Assembly: GCA_003248935.1 (NCBI GenBank)
Contig: QFQF01000003.1
Coordinates: 175,993-239,992, forward strand
Source of the DNA: Sphingobium sp.
Lineage (GTDB): Bacteria > Pseudomonadota > Alphaproteobacteria > Sphingomonadales > Sphingomonadaceae
Direction: 5' to 3'
DNA length: 64,000 nucleotides
Shown here piece after piece: positions 26,440 through 34,247 of this stretch. The notes beneath the pieces are model-generated. The model did no database searches. It had not been told where the DNA came from and saw only the letters and a list, made by a program, of their open reading frames with translations. Within the stretch, counting starts at the first letter, position 1. Every line of letters starts with the position of its first letter. A program made the translations under genes and the position numbers.

Positions 26440-27375
26440 ATGAACCCGCAATTCGACCTCAACCTGCTCGTCGTGCTCGATGCTCTGATGGAGGAGCGGG
26501 GCGTCAGCGCCGCCGCGCGCCGCCTGGGCGTGAGCCAGCCCAATGTCAGCTTTTCGCTGAACAAGCTGCGCGCCTCCCTGGGCGATGAATTGATGATCCG
26601 GAACGGCAACAGGATGCAGCCCACCGCACTGGCCGAGACACTGCGTGATCCTGTGAAGCGGATATTGAATGCGCTTGAAACGGAGATACTTGCCAGTCGT
26701 GCCTTTGATCCCGTCACGGCCGAACGGCGTTTCGTGATCAGCACATCCGATATCGGCGAACTGGTATTTCTGCCACAGCTGATGCGGGAGTTGGCAATGC
26801 GCGCGCCAGGGGTGACGCTGGAATGCCGGTCAATGACGCCCGGGGAGCTTGAAAGAGCCATGTCCGAAGGCGATGTCGATCTTGCGATCGGCTATTTTCC
26901 GGATCTGGCGGGGAGCAACTTCCTCACCCAAAAACTGTTCGATCACCCCTTCACATGCATCGCCTCAGCCACCCATCGCCAGGCCAGGCCGGGCTGGACG
27001 CTGGACACCTTCCTGGAGCAAGGCCACATCGTCGTTGCCCAGCGGGGGCGCAGCCAGGAACTGTTCGAAGAACAGCTGTCCAACATGGGATTGAAACGGA
27101 GAATCCAGCTTCAATCCCCTCATTTCATGAGTATTCCGCTGCTCGTCGCCGGCTCCGATCTCATCAGCACGGTTCCGGCGGCCGTAGGCGCAATTTTCGC
27201 GACGATGGCGCCGTTGCGCCTGATCGATCCGCCGCTGGCGTCACCCCTGATCAACATTCAGCAATTCTGGCATCGAAGGGTGCATGACGAACCCTCTGTG
27301 CGGTGGCTCAGAAACCTGATTTCGGCCCTGTTTCTCAATCGGGATCCGTCGCCCGCCAGCGCGACCGCGCCATGA
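26440..27375 (+). CDS. LysR family transcriptional regulator
   Basis: 311 residues. N-terminal winged helix: NLLVVLDALMEERGVSAAAR followed by LGVSQPNVSFSLNKLR. The C-terminal periplasmic-binding-like effector domain follows (RRFVISTSDIGELVFLPQLM, DVDLAIGYFP). The domain layout resembles the NodD/LinR-like subgroup acting on aromatic compounds. ATG 26440 begins MNPQFDLNLL; an upstream TTG at 26434 is less likely. Divergent from the Rieske oxygenase and probably its activator. Confidence 0.92.
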   Translation: MNPQFDLNLLVVLDALMEERGVSAAARRLGVSQPNVSFSLNKLRASLGDELMIRNGNRMQPTALAETLRDPVKRILNALETEILASRAFDPVTAERRFVISTSDIGELVFLPQLMRELAMRAPGVTLECRSMTPGELERAMSEGDVDLAIGYFPDLAGSNFLTQKLFDHPFTCIASATHRQARPGWTLDTFLEQGHIVVAQRGRSQELFEEQLSNMGLKRRIQLQSPHFMSIPLLVAGSDLISTVPAAVGAIFATMAPLRLIDPPLASPLINIQQFWHRRVHDEPSVRWLRNLISALFLNRDPSPASATAP

Positions 27376-27459
27376 GCCCAACTTAAGCGAGCAAGCACAA
27401 ACCCCAAGGATGCGCGCCGCGAAGGGCAAAGTTCGAACCGGCAGAGGTCCGCGCGCGGC

Positions 27460-27792
27460 TTATTGCGCGCGGGCGACGCCCCGGGTTTCCATCAGTTCGT
27501 GGAGTTCGCCAGCCTCGTACATCTCCATCATGATGTCGCTGCCGCCGATGAACTCACCCTTCACATACAGCTGCGGGATGGTCGGCCAGTCGGAATATTC
27601 CTTGATCCCCTGACGCACCGCCTGATCCTGAAGCACGTCGACGCTGTCGTAGGCGACGCCCAGATGCTCAAGGATGGCGATCGCGCGGCTGGAAAAGCCG
27701 CACTGGGGGAAAAGCGGCGTGCCCTTCATGAAAAGGACGACGTCCGATCCCTTCACGATGCCGTCGATACGGGCGTTCACGCTGTCAGTCAT
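27460..27792 (-). CDS. grxD: Monothiol glutaredoxin (Grx4 family, CGFS type)
   Basis: 110 residues. The CGFS active site (Cys31) sits in FMKGTPLFPQCGFSSRA, and the glutathione-binding WPTIPQLYVKGEFIGG is intact. CGFS glutaredoxins bind a glutathione-bridged 2Fe-2S cluster, often together with BolA proteins, and transfer it to targets. A bolA gene is the next gene upstream on the same strand, supporting a functional pair. ATG 27792 (MTDSVNARI) is preferred over ATG 27804. Confidence 0.95.
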   Translation of the reverse strand: MTDSVNARIDGIVKGSDVVLFMKGTPLFPQCGFSSRAIAILEHLGVAYDSVDVLQDQAVRQGIKEYSDWPTIPQLYVKGEFIGGSDIMMEMYEAGELHELMETRGVARAQ

Positions 27793-27856
27793 GTCTCGAT
27801 CCATCCGTTCCCTCGCCGCGCGGCCGGTGACCGCGCGCGTAATCTTTCGCCTTCCC

Positions 27857-28090
27857 TCAGTTGGGAATGGCCGTCGTCAGTTGCAAGGCATGGAGAACGC
27901 CCCCCATGCGGCCGCCGAGCGCGGCATAGACCGTCCGCTGCTGCTGGATGCGGCTCATGCCCCGGAAGCTTTCCGCCACCACGCGCGCGGCATAATGGTC
28001 GCCGTCGCCCGCAAGGTCGGTGATCTCGACCTGCGCATCGGGAATCGCAGCGCGGATCATGTCCGCGATGTCGTCAGCCGCCATGGGCAT
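27857..28090 (-). CDS. BolA family protein
   Basis: 77 residues; ATG 28084 is an alternative start two codons in. Conserved BolA core: VEITDLAGDGDHYAARVVAESF, then the helix SRIQQQRTVYAAL and HALQL. This short form (YrbA/IbaG-like, with the conserved His) partners CGFS glutaredoxins in iron-sulfur trafficking. Between grxD and the DUF1476 gene, 5 bases after the latter, all co-directional. Confidence 0.93.
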   Translation of the reverse strand: MPMAADDIADMIRAAIPDAQVEITDLAGDGDHYAARVVAESFRGMSRIQQQRTVYAALGGRMGGVLHALQLTTAIPN

Positions 28091-28095
28091 ATGCG

Positions 28096-28419
28096 TTACT
28101 TCGGCTCCATGAACATGCGGCGCGCCACCACCGCCTGCTCCTCAAGCGCGGCGCGCACGGTCGGCTCGTCCGCGTCAATGCCGGCAAGGGTCAGGTCGCC
28201 CACGACCTTCCGGATCACATCCTCGTCGCCCGCTTCCTCGAATTCGGCCTGAACGACCGACTTCGCATAGGCGTCGGTCTCTTCCGGAGTCAGGCCCATC
28301 TTCGTCGCGGCCCATTCGCCCAGCAGGCGATTGCGGCGCGCGACAATCCGGAACTGCATTTCCTGGTCATGCGCGAACATGTTCTCGAACGCGCGCTCGC
28401 GATCATCGAATGTGGTCAT
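28096..28419 (-). CDS. DUF1476 protein, F1-ATPase zeta inhibitor type
   Basis: 107 residues. The N-terminal TTFDDRERAFENMFAHDQEM and the following FRIVARRNRLLGEWAA identify DUF1476. In Paracoccus this family is the zeta subunit that inhibits ATP hydrolysis by F1F0-ATP synthase, with the inhibitory N-terminus inserting into the rotor. The C-terminal four-helix bundle (DEDVIRKVVGDL, TVRAALEEQAVVARR) is present. Whether it inhibits in this organism is not shown. Confidence 0.9.
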   Translation of the reverse strand: MTTFDDRERAFENMFAHDQEMQFRIVARRNRLLGEWAATKMGLTPEETDAYAKSVVQAEFEEAGDEDVIRKVVGDLTLAGIDADEPTVRAALEEQAVVARRMFMEPK

Positions 28420-28473
28420 CCGGGGTGCCCTGTAGCTGTGTCTCGTCTGCCCGCCATAGGGCGCACGCCGCCT

Positions 28474-29067
28474 TTAGGCAACGGCGGCGGAGACCCACGG
28501 CCGCTCTGTCCCAACCTTGGCCTCATATGCGTCGATCGCGTCGCTCTCCCCCAGGGTCAGGCCGATCTCGTCGAGGCCGCCCAGCAGGCAGCTCTTGCGG
28601 AACGGGTCGATCTCGAACGTGAAGCGATCCTGAAACGGTGTCGTCACCGTCTGATGCTCCAGGTCGATATGGATCGGATCGGTCTTCGCCACCTCAAGCA
28701 GGCGGTCCACCGCCTCCTGCGGCAGGACGACGGTCAGAATGCCGTTCTTGAAGGCGTTGCCGGAAAAGATGTCGGAAAAGGACGGCGCGATGACCGCCTT
28801 CACGCCCATGTCGAGCAGTGCCCATGCGGCATGCTCGCGGCTTGACCCGCAACCGAAATTATCGCCCGCAACCAGAATGGGGCTGCCCGCATAGGCGGGA
28901 TCGTCGAACAGGTTGGCCGGGTCCTGCCGGATCACCTCGAACGCGCCGCGGCCGAGCCCCGAACGGCTGATCGTCTTCAGCCACTTGGCGGGAATAATGA
29001 TGTCCGTGTCGACATTCTTCATGCCGAAGGGATAGGCGCTCCCCTCGACCTGCGTCACCTTGTCCAT
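28474..29067 (-). CDS. leuD: 3-isopropylmalate dehydratase small subunit
   Basis: 197 residues. Swivel domain of the LeuCD isomerase in leucine synthesis, with NVDTDIIIPAKWLK near the start, GDNFGCGSSREHAAWALLDM and the C-terminal FEIDPFRKSCLLGGLDEIGLT. Its ATG (29067) shares one base with the stop of a 37-residue ORF, which in turn overlaps leuC; the three are translationally linked. Confidence 0.96.
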   Translation of the reverse strand: MDKVTQVEGSAYPFGMKNVDTDIIIPAKWLKTISRSGLGRGAFEVIRQDPANLFDDPAYAGSPILVAGDNFGCGSSREHAAWALLDMGVKAVIAPSFSDIFSGNAFKNGILTVVLPQEAVDRLLEVAKTDPIHIDLEHQTVTTPFQDRFTFEIDPFRKSCLLGGLDEIGLTLGESDAIDAYEAKVGTERPWVSAAVA

Positions 29068-29180
29068 CAGTCGGCCTGCTCCAGCTGCACCTCTGCCGGC
29101 TCCTCGGCGCGGCCGAGCGTCGCGGCCATCGCCGCGCTGGCAAGGGCGCCGAGCGCCAGGAGCCAGAACACCTTCTTCAT
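29067..29180 (-). CDS. 37-residue membrane/secreted peptide between leuC and leuD
   Basis: ATG at 29180 overlaps the leuC stop (ATGA) and the TGA (29069-29067) overlaps the leuD ATG by one base. The predicted product starts MKKVFWLLALGALASAAMAA, a signal-peptide-like or single-helix sequence with an AxA motif, and ends in a short acidic tail (EEPAEVQLEQAD). I do not recognise a family. Tight coupling on both sides is strong evidence that it is translated, or at least serves as a translational bridge to leuD. Confidence 0.7.
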   Translation of the reverse strand: MKKVFWLLALGALASAAMAATLGRAEEPAEVQLEQAD

Positions 29181-30628
29181 GCCAACACTTCCTTCTTCTG
29201 CCCCATCAGTTCGCGAACGTCGGCCAGACGGCCGGTCACGGCAGCGGCGGCGGCCATTTCCGGCGAGACGAGATGCGTGCGCGCGCCCGGACCCTGACGG
29301 CCCATGAAGTTCCGGTTCGAGGTGGAAGCACAGCGCTCACCCGACGGCACCTTGTCCGGGTTCATGCCCAGACACGCCGAGCAGCCCGGCTCCCGCCACT
29401 CGAAGCCCGCCTCGACGAAGATGCGGTCCAGCCCCTCCGCCTCCGCCTGACGCTTGACGAGGCCGGAGCCCGGCACGACCATCGCCTGCTTGATGCCGTC
29501 CGCGATCCGGTGGCCGCTGACCACGGCGGCGGCGGCGCGCAGATCCTCGATACGGCTGTTCGTGCAGCTGCCGATGAAGATATGCTCGACCGCCACGTCC
29601 TGCATCCGCTGGCCCTTCACCAGCCCCATATAGTCGAGCGACTTCTGTGCGGCGGCGCGCTTGGAAGGGTCAGCGAAACTGTCCGGATCGGGCACGACGC
29701 CGGTGATCGGCACCACATCCTCGGGACTTGTGCCCCAGGTGACATTGGGCGCGATGTCCGCCGCATCGATGAACAGCGATTTGTCGAAGGTGGCGCCCTC
29801 ATCGGTCCTCAGCGTCTTCCACCAGGCGACGGCCGCATCCCAGTCGGCGCCCCTGGGGGCCATCGGGCGGCCCTTCAGATAGGCAAAGGTCTTCTCGTCC
29901 GGCGCGAACAGGCCGGAGCGCGCGCCGCCCTCGATCGCCATGTTCGCGACGGTCAGGCGCCCCTCGACCGACATCGCGGCAAAGGTCGAGCCGCGATATT
30001 CGATGACATGGCCGGTGCCGCCGGCGGTGCCGGTGCGGCCGATGATCTCCAGCACCACATCCTTGGGCGTGACGCCGAAGCCCAGTTCGCCCTCGACCCG
30101 GACCTCCATCGTCTTCGACTGCTTGAGCAGCAGCGTCTGGGTGGCGAGCACATGCTCAACCTCGCTGGTGCCGATGCCGAAGGCGAGCGCGCCCAGCGCA
30201 CCGTGCGCGGCCGTGTGGCTGTCGCCGCAGACCAGCGTGGTCCCGGGCAGCGTGAAGCCCTGCTCCGGGCCGACCACGTGGACGATGCCCTGCTCCGCGT
30301 CGGTCGGGCCGATATAGCGAATGCCGAATTCGGGCGCGTTATGCTCGAGCGCGGCGAGCTGCTGCGCGCTTTCGGGATCGGCGATCGGGATGCGGCGCCC
30401 CTGCGCGTCGACACGAGCGGTCGTCGGCAGGTTGTGGTCCGGCACGGCGAGCGTCAGGTCGGGACGGCGCACGGCGCGTCCGGCCAGACGAAGCCCCTCG
30501 AACGCCTGCGGGCTCGTCACCTCATGAACGAGGTGGCGATCGATGTAGATCAGGCAGGTTCCATCCGGGCGGCGTTCGACGACGTGCGCGTCCCAGATCT
30601 TTTCGTACAGCGTGCGAGGCGTGGTCAT
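29177..30628 (-). CDS. leuC: 3-isopropylmalate dehydratase large subunit
   Basis: 483 residues. Aconitase-fold subunit that holds the 4Fe-4S cluster; cluster cysteines are in IGSCTNSR and in EPGCSACLGMNPD. VCGDSHTAAHGALGALAFGIG is also intact. With LeuD it isomerises 2- to 3-isopropylmalate. ATG 30628 begins MTTPRTLYEKIWDAHVV; the frame is open seven codons more. leuC, a 37-residue ORF and leuD form a tight operon. Confidence 0.97.
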   Translation of the reverse strand: MTTPRTLYEKIWDAHVVERRPDGTCLIYIDRHLVHEVTSPQAFEGLRLAGRAVRRPDLTLAVPDHNLPTTARVDAQGRRIPIADPESAQQLAALEHNAPEFGIRYIGPTDAEQGIVHVVGPEQGFTLPGTTLVCGDSHTAAHGALGALAFGIGTSEVEHVLATQTLLLKQSKTMEVRVEGELGFGVTPKDVVLEIIGRTGTAGGTGHVIEYRGSTFAAMSVEGRLTVANMAIEGGARSGLFAPDEKTFAYLKGRPMAPRGADWDAAVAWWKTLRTDEGATFDKSLFIDAADIAPNVTWGTSPEDVVPITGVVPDPDSFADPSKRAAAQKSLDYMGLVKGQRMQDVAVEHIFIGSCTNSRIEDLRAAAAVVSGHRIADGIKQAMVVPGSGLVKRQAEAEGLDRIFVEAGFEWREPGCSACLGMNPDKVPSGERCASTSNRNFMGRQGPGARTHLVSPEMAAAAAVTGRLADVRELMGQKKEVLA

Positions 30629-30688
30629 GATCGTTCCACCTAGCCCCATCGAGTCGATGGTTAAAGGGGGAAAGCGACCGATTACACG

Positions 30689-31375
30689 CTAAGCCGCACG
30701 ATAATCGGCAAGAATCTTGCCCGCCGCGCCCATTTCCTGCTCGTGCAGGGGTTCCCTCCAGGATTCGGCAAGCGCCTGCCGTTCCCATTCGCGCATCACC
30801 GGGCAGGCAAGCATATGATCGACCCAGCCCCGCGCCGCGCCGGTCAGGACAAGGCCATAGGAGCGGACGCGGAACACGACCGGCGCGAAGAACGCATCGA
30901 CGGCGGTAAACGCGGGACCGGCCAGGAACGGTCCGCCAAAGCGTGCGAGTCCCTCGTCCCACAGTTCCTGCAGGCGCGCGATGTCGCGCAGCAGCGCGGG
31001 AGACGGATCGGCGATCTCCACGCGGACGCCGACATTCATCGGACAATCGTTGCGCAGCGTCGAAAAGCCCGCATGCATCTCCGCCGTGGCCGATTGCGCC
31101 CAGGCGCGCGCCGCGTCGTCCAGCGGCCATACCTCCCGATGCCGGTCGGCCAGATAGAGAATGATGCCGAGTGAATCCCAGACCGTGCGGTCGCCGTCGC
31201 GCAATACCGGCACCTGCCCGGTCGGCGAAAAGGCGCGGAACGCATCATAATTGGTCGATTGCAGGAAGGGCTCCAGGCGGTTCTCGAACGGGATGCCGAG
31301 CGCCGCCATCAGCACCCATGGCCGCAGCGACCAGCTCGAATAATTGCGGTTCGCGGTGATCAATGTGTAGGCCAT
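30689..31375 (-). CDS. Glutathione S-transferase family protein
   Basis: 228 residues. Thioredoxin-like N-terminal domain with NYSSWSLRPWVLMAALGIPF (Ser/Tyr active-site region) and the glutathione-binding block SPTGQVPVLRDGDRTVWDS. The C-terminal helical domain follows. The sequence resembles the YfcF/maleylacetoacetate isomerase-like GSTs that handle small electrophiles. ATG 31375 gives the whole family; upstream frame is not GST-like. Downstream of the epimerase-like gene on the same strand. Confidence 0.9.
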   Translation of the reverse strand: MAYTLITANRNYSSWSLRPWVLMAALGIPFENRLEPFLQSTNYDAFRAFSPTGQVPVLRDGDRTVWDSLGIILYLADRHREVWPLDDAARAWAQSATAEMHAGFSTLRNDCPMNVGVRVEIADPSPALLRDIARLQELWDEGLARFGGPFLAGPAFTAVDAFFAPVVFRVRSYGLVLTGAARGWVDHMLACPVMREWERQALAESWREPLHEQEMGAAGKILADYRAA

Positions 31376-31469
31376 TGCCGTCTCCCTCTTGCCCCCGGAG
31401 CATAGGCGCCGGGGCGAAGCGGTGGAAACCAAAAGCGCCGCACATTCATCAGCCAGCCTTATGGATGGA

Positions 31470-32447
31470 TCAGGATATGGACCGGACTTCCTTGGGCGAC
31501 AGATAGGCCGGATCGTGCGCGAAGGGCATCGGCGTGCCGTTCGCCAGTGCGTCCAGCACGGCGACGAAATCCGTGCGACAGCGGAAACCGAGCAGCCGCT
31601 GCGCCTTTCCCGCGTCATAGACCCGGTCGATATGGCCGGGCAGCGTCCAGCCATGCCGGGCATAGAGCGCCGCCGCCTGCGGGAAATACCGGGCGATGAC
31701 GGCGGGCGCATCGGCCATCAGGTCCGCGACGTCATCCCGGCCGAACGGCGTCGGCGCGGAAAGGATGAAGGTTTCGCACCCGAGCCCGCCTGCCCGTTCC
31801 AGCGCGACCACATGCGCGTCAGCCGCGTCCTCGACCGTCAGGCGGCGGTTCAGCAACTCGTTCGCCTTCGTGTTCGGGCCGTCATGGTCGATGACGTGCG
31901 CCTTGTCGTCATCCTCCGGAAAGAAGCGGCCAGTGCGCAGGATGGCGACGGACAGCCCATGGCGCAGATGATGGAGCCGGCACAGATGTTCGGCCGCCAG
32001 CTTCGTCACGCCATAGATGTTGCGCGGTTCGAGCGGTCCGCAGTCCTCGTCCAGCCAGGCGGCCGCCCGTGCGCCACCCGCCCTCCCCGCCCGGATCGCC
32101 TTCGTGATCATCAGCGACGTGGTCGAGGTGAAGACGAAGCGATCGTGCCCGGCCGCAGCCGCCTCCTCCAGCAGGTTGAGCGTACCGGTGACGTTCACGT
32201 CGATGAATGTCTGCGCCGGATACCGAACGATGTCGGGCTTGTGCAGCGCGCCGCCGTGGATCACTGCCTCTATCCGCTGCGCGGCAAAGACACGCGCGAC
32301 GAGCGGACGGTCGGCGACGCTTCCCACGACCTGCGTCTCCGGCCCCGACGCCACGTCGAGCCCGACGACGACATGGCCCGCAGCCCGCAGCCGGGGCGCG
32401 AGATGGCGGCCAAGCCAGCCCGAAGAGCCGGTCAGGAGGACGCGCAT
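31470..32447 (-). CDS. NAD(P)-dependent epimerase/dehydratase family protein
   Basis: 325 residues. Rossmann motif TGSSGWLGRHLAPRLRAAGH at 6-25, an extended SDR. FVFTSTTSLM and the Y-x3-K pair in IYGVTKLAAEHLC show the active site. The family acts on nucleotide sugars or related alcohols. The substrate is not known. It overlaps no gene and is separated from the acid phosphatase gene by 53 bases. Confidence 0.88.
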   Translation of the reverse strand: MRVLLTGSSGWLGRHLAPRLRAAGHVVVGLDVASGPETQVVGSVADRPLVARVFAAQRIEAVIHGGALHKPDIVRYPAQTFIDVNVTGTLNLLEEAAAAGHDRFVFTSTTSLMITKAIRAGRAGGARAAAWLDEDCGPLEPRNIYGVTKLAAEHLCRLHHLRHGLSVAILRTGRFFPEDDDKAHVIDHDGPNTKANELLNRRLTVEDAADAHVVALERAGGLGCETFILSAPTPFGRDDVADLMADAPAVIARYFPQAAALYARHGWTLPGHIDRVYDAGKAQRLLGFRCRTDFVAVLDALANGTPMPFAHDPAYLSPKEVRSIS

Positions 32448-32500
32448 TCCATCATCTGGCCATCACCCGGCCATCACCCGGCAGGCATCAGGCGCGATCG

Positions 32501-33385
32501 TCACCATTTCTGCGCATCGTCGAACACATCCCCGAACGCTGTCCGGTCCCACGGGCCGTACAGTGGATTGGGCAGCAGGAACCAGCCATTGCCCCACAGG
32601 TCGGCGAAGGCCGGGCGTTCGGCGAGTGCCTTGCGCTCCTTGCCGCTCAGCTTGCTGTCGTTGAACAGCTGCGCGAAATCCCCGAGCTGATCGCCCGCCA
32701 TCGCGATGACGCAGTAGCGGGCGGACACGGCGGCCCGCCGGGCGTCCTTGCTCGACCGGTCGGGGCCGGTGCCGCGCAGGAAGAGATTGTCGTTCAGCAC
32801 GAAATCGCCCAGCCCCGCCGCCTTGAGCGCGGCGGCCGTCGCCTTCCAGTGATTGTCGCCGTCCGGAACGTCCGGGCTTGCAATGTCGCGGTTGGAAATC
32901 ACGATCACCCGCGCACCGGCCGCCTCGATCGCGCGAACCGCCTCGACCGCGCCGGGGACAGGCAGAACCTTGCCCGCACCGGTCGCCTCCCACCAGGCCC
33001 AGACCTTCGGATCGAAGGTGAGGCCATGTTCGGCAAGCCAGCGCGCGCTGCCGATGTTCCAGATCAGCGTCTCGTCGGCATCGAAGATCACGGCGGGCCG
33101 CTTCTTCCCGCATGGCTCGAAGCGCGGATCGTCCGCACCGGCACCGCTCGCGAGGACGACGCCGTCCTTCGGGTGGTGCTTCGCCTTGTCCCGGACATAG
33201 GCGGTCAGCGCGCGATAGCTTTGCCGCGCGATGCTCGCCGCCTCGGCCGAACCGTAGAGATAGCGCAGACCCAGCGCCTGCTCGGTCCGGATGTCCGGAC
33301 TGCTGTCCGCTGCGGTCTGCGCCGCGAGAGAAACCGGAAGCATCAGGCCGGCCATGCCGGCAAAAATCGTCGCGCGCCATTTCAT
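32501..33385 (-). CDS. Secreted acid phosphatase/5'-nucleotidase (HAD, lipoprotein e(P4)-like)
   Basis: 294 residues. N-terminal signal sequence (AGMAGLMLPVSLAAQ). HAD motif 1 is FDADETLIWN (Asp nucleophile plus Asp acid), motif 2 is VIVISNRD and motif 4 includes GDQLGDF with the metal aspartates. This is the class C/HAD acid phosphatase (lipoprotein e(P4), OlpA) type, active on nucleoside monophosphates in the periplasm. ATG 33385 begins MKWRATIFAGMA. Confidence 0.88.
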   Translation of the reverse strand: MKWRATIFAGMAGLMLPVSLAAQTAADSSPDIRTEQALGLRYLYGSAEAASIARQSYRALTAYVRDKAKHHPKDGVVLASGAGADDPRFEPCGKKRPAVIFDADETLIWNIGSARWLAEHGLTFDPKVWAWWEATGAGKVLPVPGAVEAVRAIEAAGARVIVISNRDIASPDVPDGDNHWKATAAALKAAGLGDFVLNDNLFLRGTGPDRSSKDARRAAVSARYCVIAMAGDQLGDFAQLFNDSKLSGKERKALAERPAFADLWGNGWFLLPNPLYGPWDRTAFGDVFDDAQKW

Positions 33386-33482
33386 GGTAAGCCCCCCGAC
33401 CATTCGCCACACGTCTTACGGCATAGCATATGCCCATCCGGGGTCAATTTGGGCGACGACGGGCCGGCGACGGGCGGCAGGC

Positions 33483-33521
33483 AAAAGAACGGGGCCGTCC
33501 CGCTGCACGCGGCACGGCCCC
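33483..33521 (-). terminator. Terminator after the csbD-like gene
   Basis: Read on the minus strand: GGGGCCGTGCCGC, a short loop, then GCGGGACGGCCCC (one mismatch), followed by GTTCTTTTG. It lies 40 bases downstream of the csbD-like stop. Confidence 0.75.
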
Positions 33522-33560
33522 TCGCGCGACCCACGGACCCTGATCAGGCCCGGCGGGAGA

Positions 33561-33743
33561 TCAGACCCGGTCGCCCAAGGCGCCCTTGATGCTGCCGGCA
33601 AGCTTCTGCGCCTTGCCCTTCAGTTCCTGTCCCTTGCCCTCGGCCTTCTGTGCGGGGTCATTGCGGGCCTCGCCCGCTACCTGCTTGGCATTGCCTGCGA
33701 TCTCATTCGCCAGGCCCTTTGCCTTGTCGATCAGTTCACCCAT
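33561..33743 (-). CDS. CsbD family stress protein
   Basis: 60 residues, nearly all Lys, Ala, Glu, Gly and Asn with no aromatic core: KAKGLANEIAGNAKQVAGEA and KAEGKGQELKGKAQKLAGSI. CsbD proteins are small hydrophilic, probably disordered proteins induced by general stress (sigma-B in Bacillus; often EcfG targets in alphaproteobacteria). A GGAAC-N16-CGTC motif lies upstream. The protein has no known biochemical activity. Confidence 0.9.
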   Translation of the reverse strand: MGELIDKAKGLANEIAGNAKQVAGEARNDPAQKAEGKGQELKGKAQKLAGSIKGALGDRV

Positions 33744-33771
33744 CGGTCTTCTCCTTGATGGCTGTGCGGAC

Positions 33772-33796
33772 GACGGCGGCCGTCCAGCGCTGTTCC
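33772..33796 (-). promoter_or_regulatory. EcfG-like promoter of the csbD-like gene
   Basis: On the minus strand GGAAC (33796-33792), 16 bases, then CGTC (33775-33772). Eight of nine consensus positions match. Transcription from about 33765 would give a leader of about 22 bases. Confidence 0.55.
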
Positions 33797-33836
33797 ATCA
33801 ATGATCGGAAACCCGGCGGGGTTCCCGGCTGGACCG

Positions 33837-34082
33837 TCAGATAGTGGTGCGGTGATGCTGCCGCTCGATGACCCGGTCGACGAACCGGACGACACGTTCA
33901 CGGCCCTTGTCGGTCAGCGACAGCAGCTTGCGGCGGCTGTCCGTCGCGTCGTCGGTCCGCACGATCATGTCCGCGTCGATCAGCATCTGGATCGCCCGCA
34001 AGGCCGTGGTCTGCGGCGTACGCGCCGCCAGACACGCATCGCCCACGGTCACCCGGCGACCGGTGCATTCGCAGATGTACAT
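33837..34082 (-). CDS. Winged-helix (MarR-like) regulator, start uncertain or 5' end disrupted
   Basis: From ATG 34082 the product is 81 residues: RVTVGDACLAARTPQTTALR, LIDADMIVRTDDATDSRRK and LSLTDKGRERV are helix-turn-helix and wing elements of a MarR-like domain. The frame is coding-like for another 36-50 codons upstream (EVAQLIEQFCALRQDC, NGLIHDAPFNLLIDMY), which match the missing N-terminal helix, but no ATG, GTG or TTG is found up to the TGA that ends thiG in the same frame. An ATT at 34190 or a single-base frameshift near 34175 are possible explanations. Family known from sphingomonads; targets unknown. Confidence 0.6.
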   Translation of the reverse strand: MYICECTGRRVTVGDACLAARTPQTTALRAIQMLIDADMIVRTDDATDSRRKLLSLTDKGRERVVRFVDRVIERQHHRTTI

Positions 34083-34247
34083 GTCGATCAGCAGGTTGAA
34101 CGGCGCATCATGGATCAGGCCGTTGAAACAATCCTGTCTGAGCGCGCAGAACTGTTCGATCAGTTGTGCGACTTCACACCGCGCATCAATGGTTCGAGCA
34201 TGTTTGGCATCCGATCTGGATCGATCTGGGAAATTTCTCGTTATTTT

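Noticed and set aside
27425..27460. GTTCGAAC stretch resembling a tRNA T-loop
   Set aside because: Flanking bases do not pair into a T-stem and no other tRNA arm is visible.
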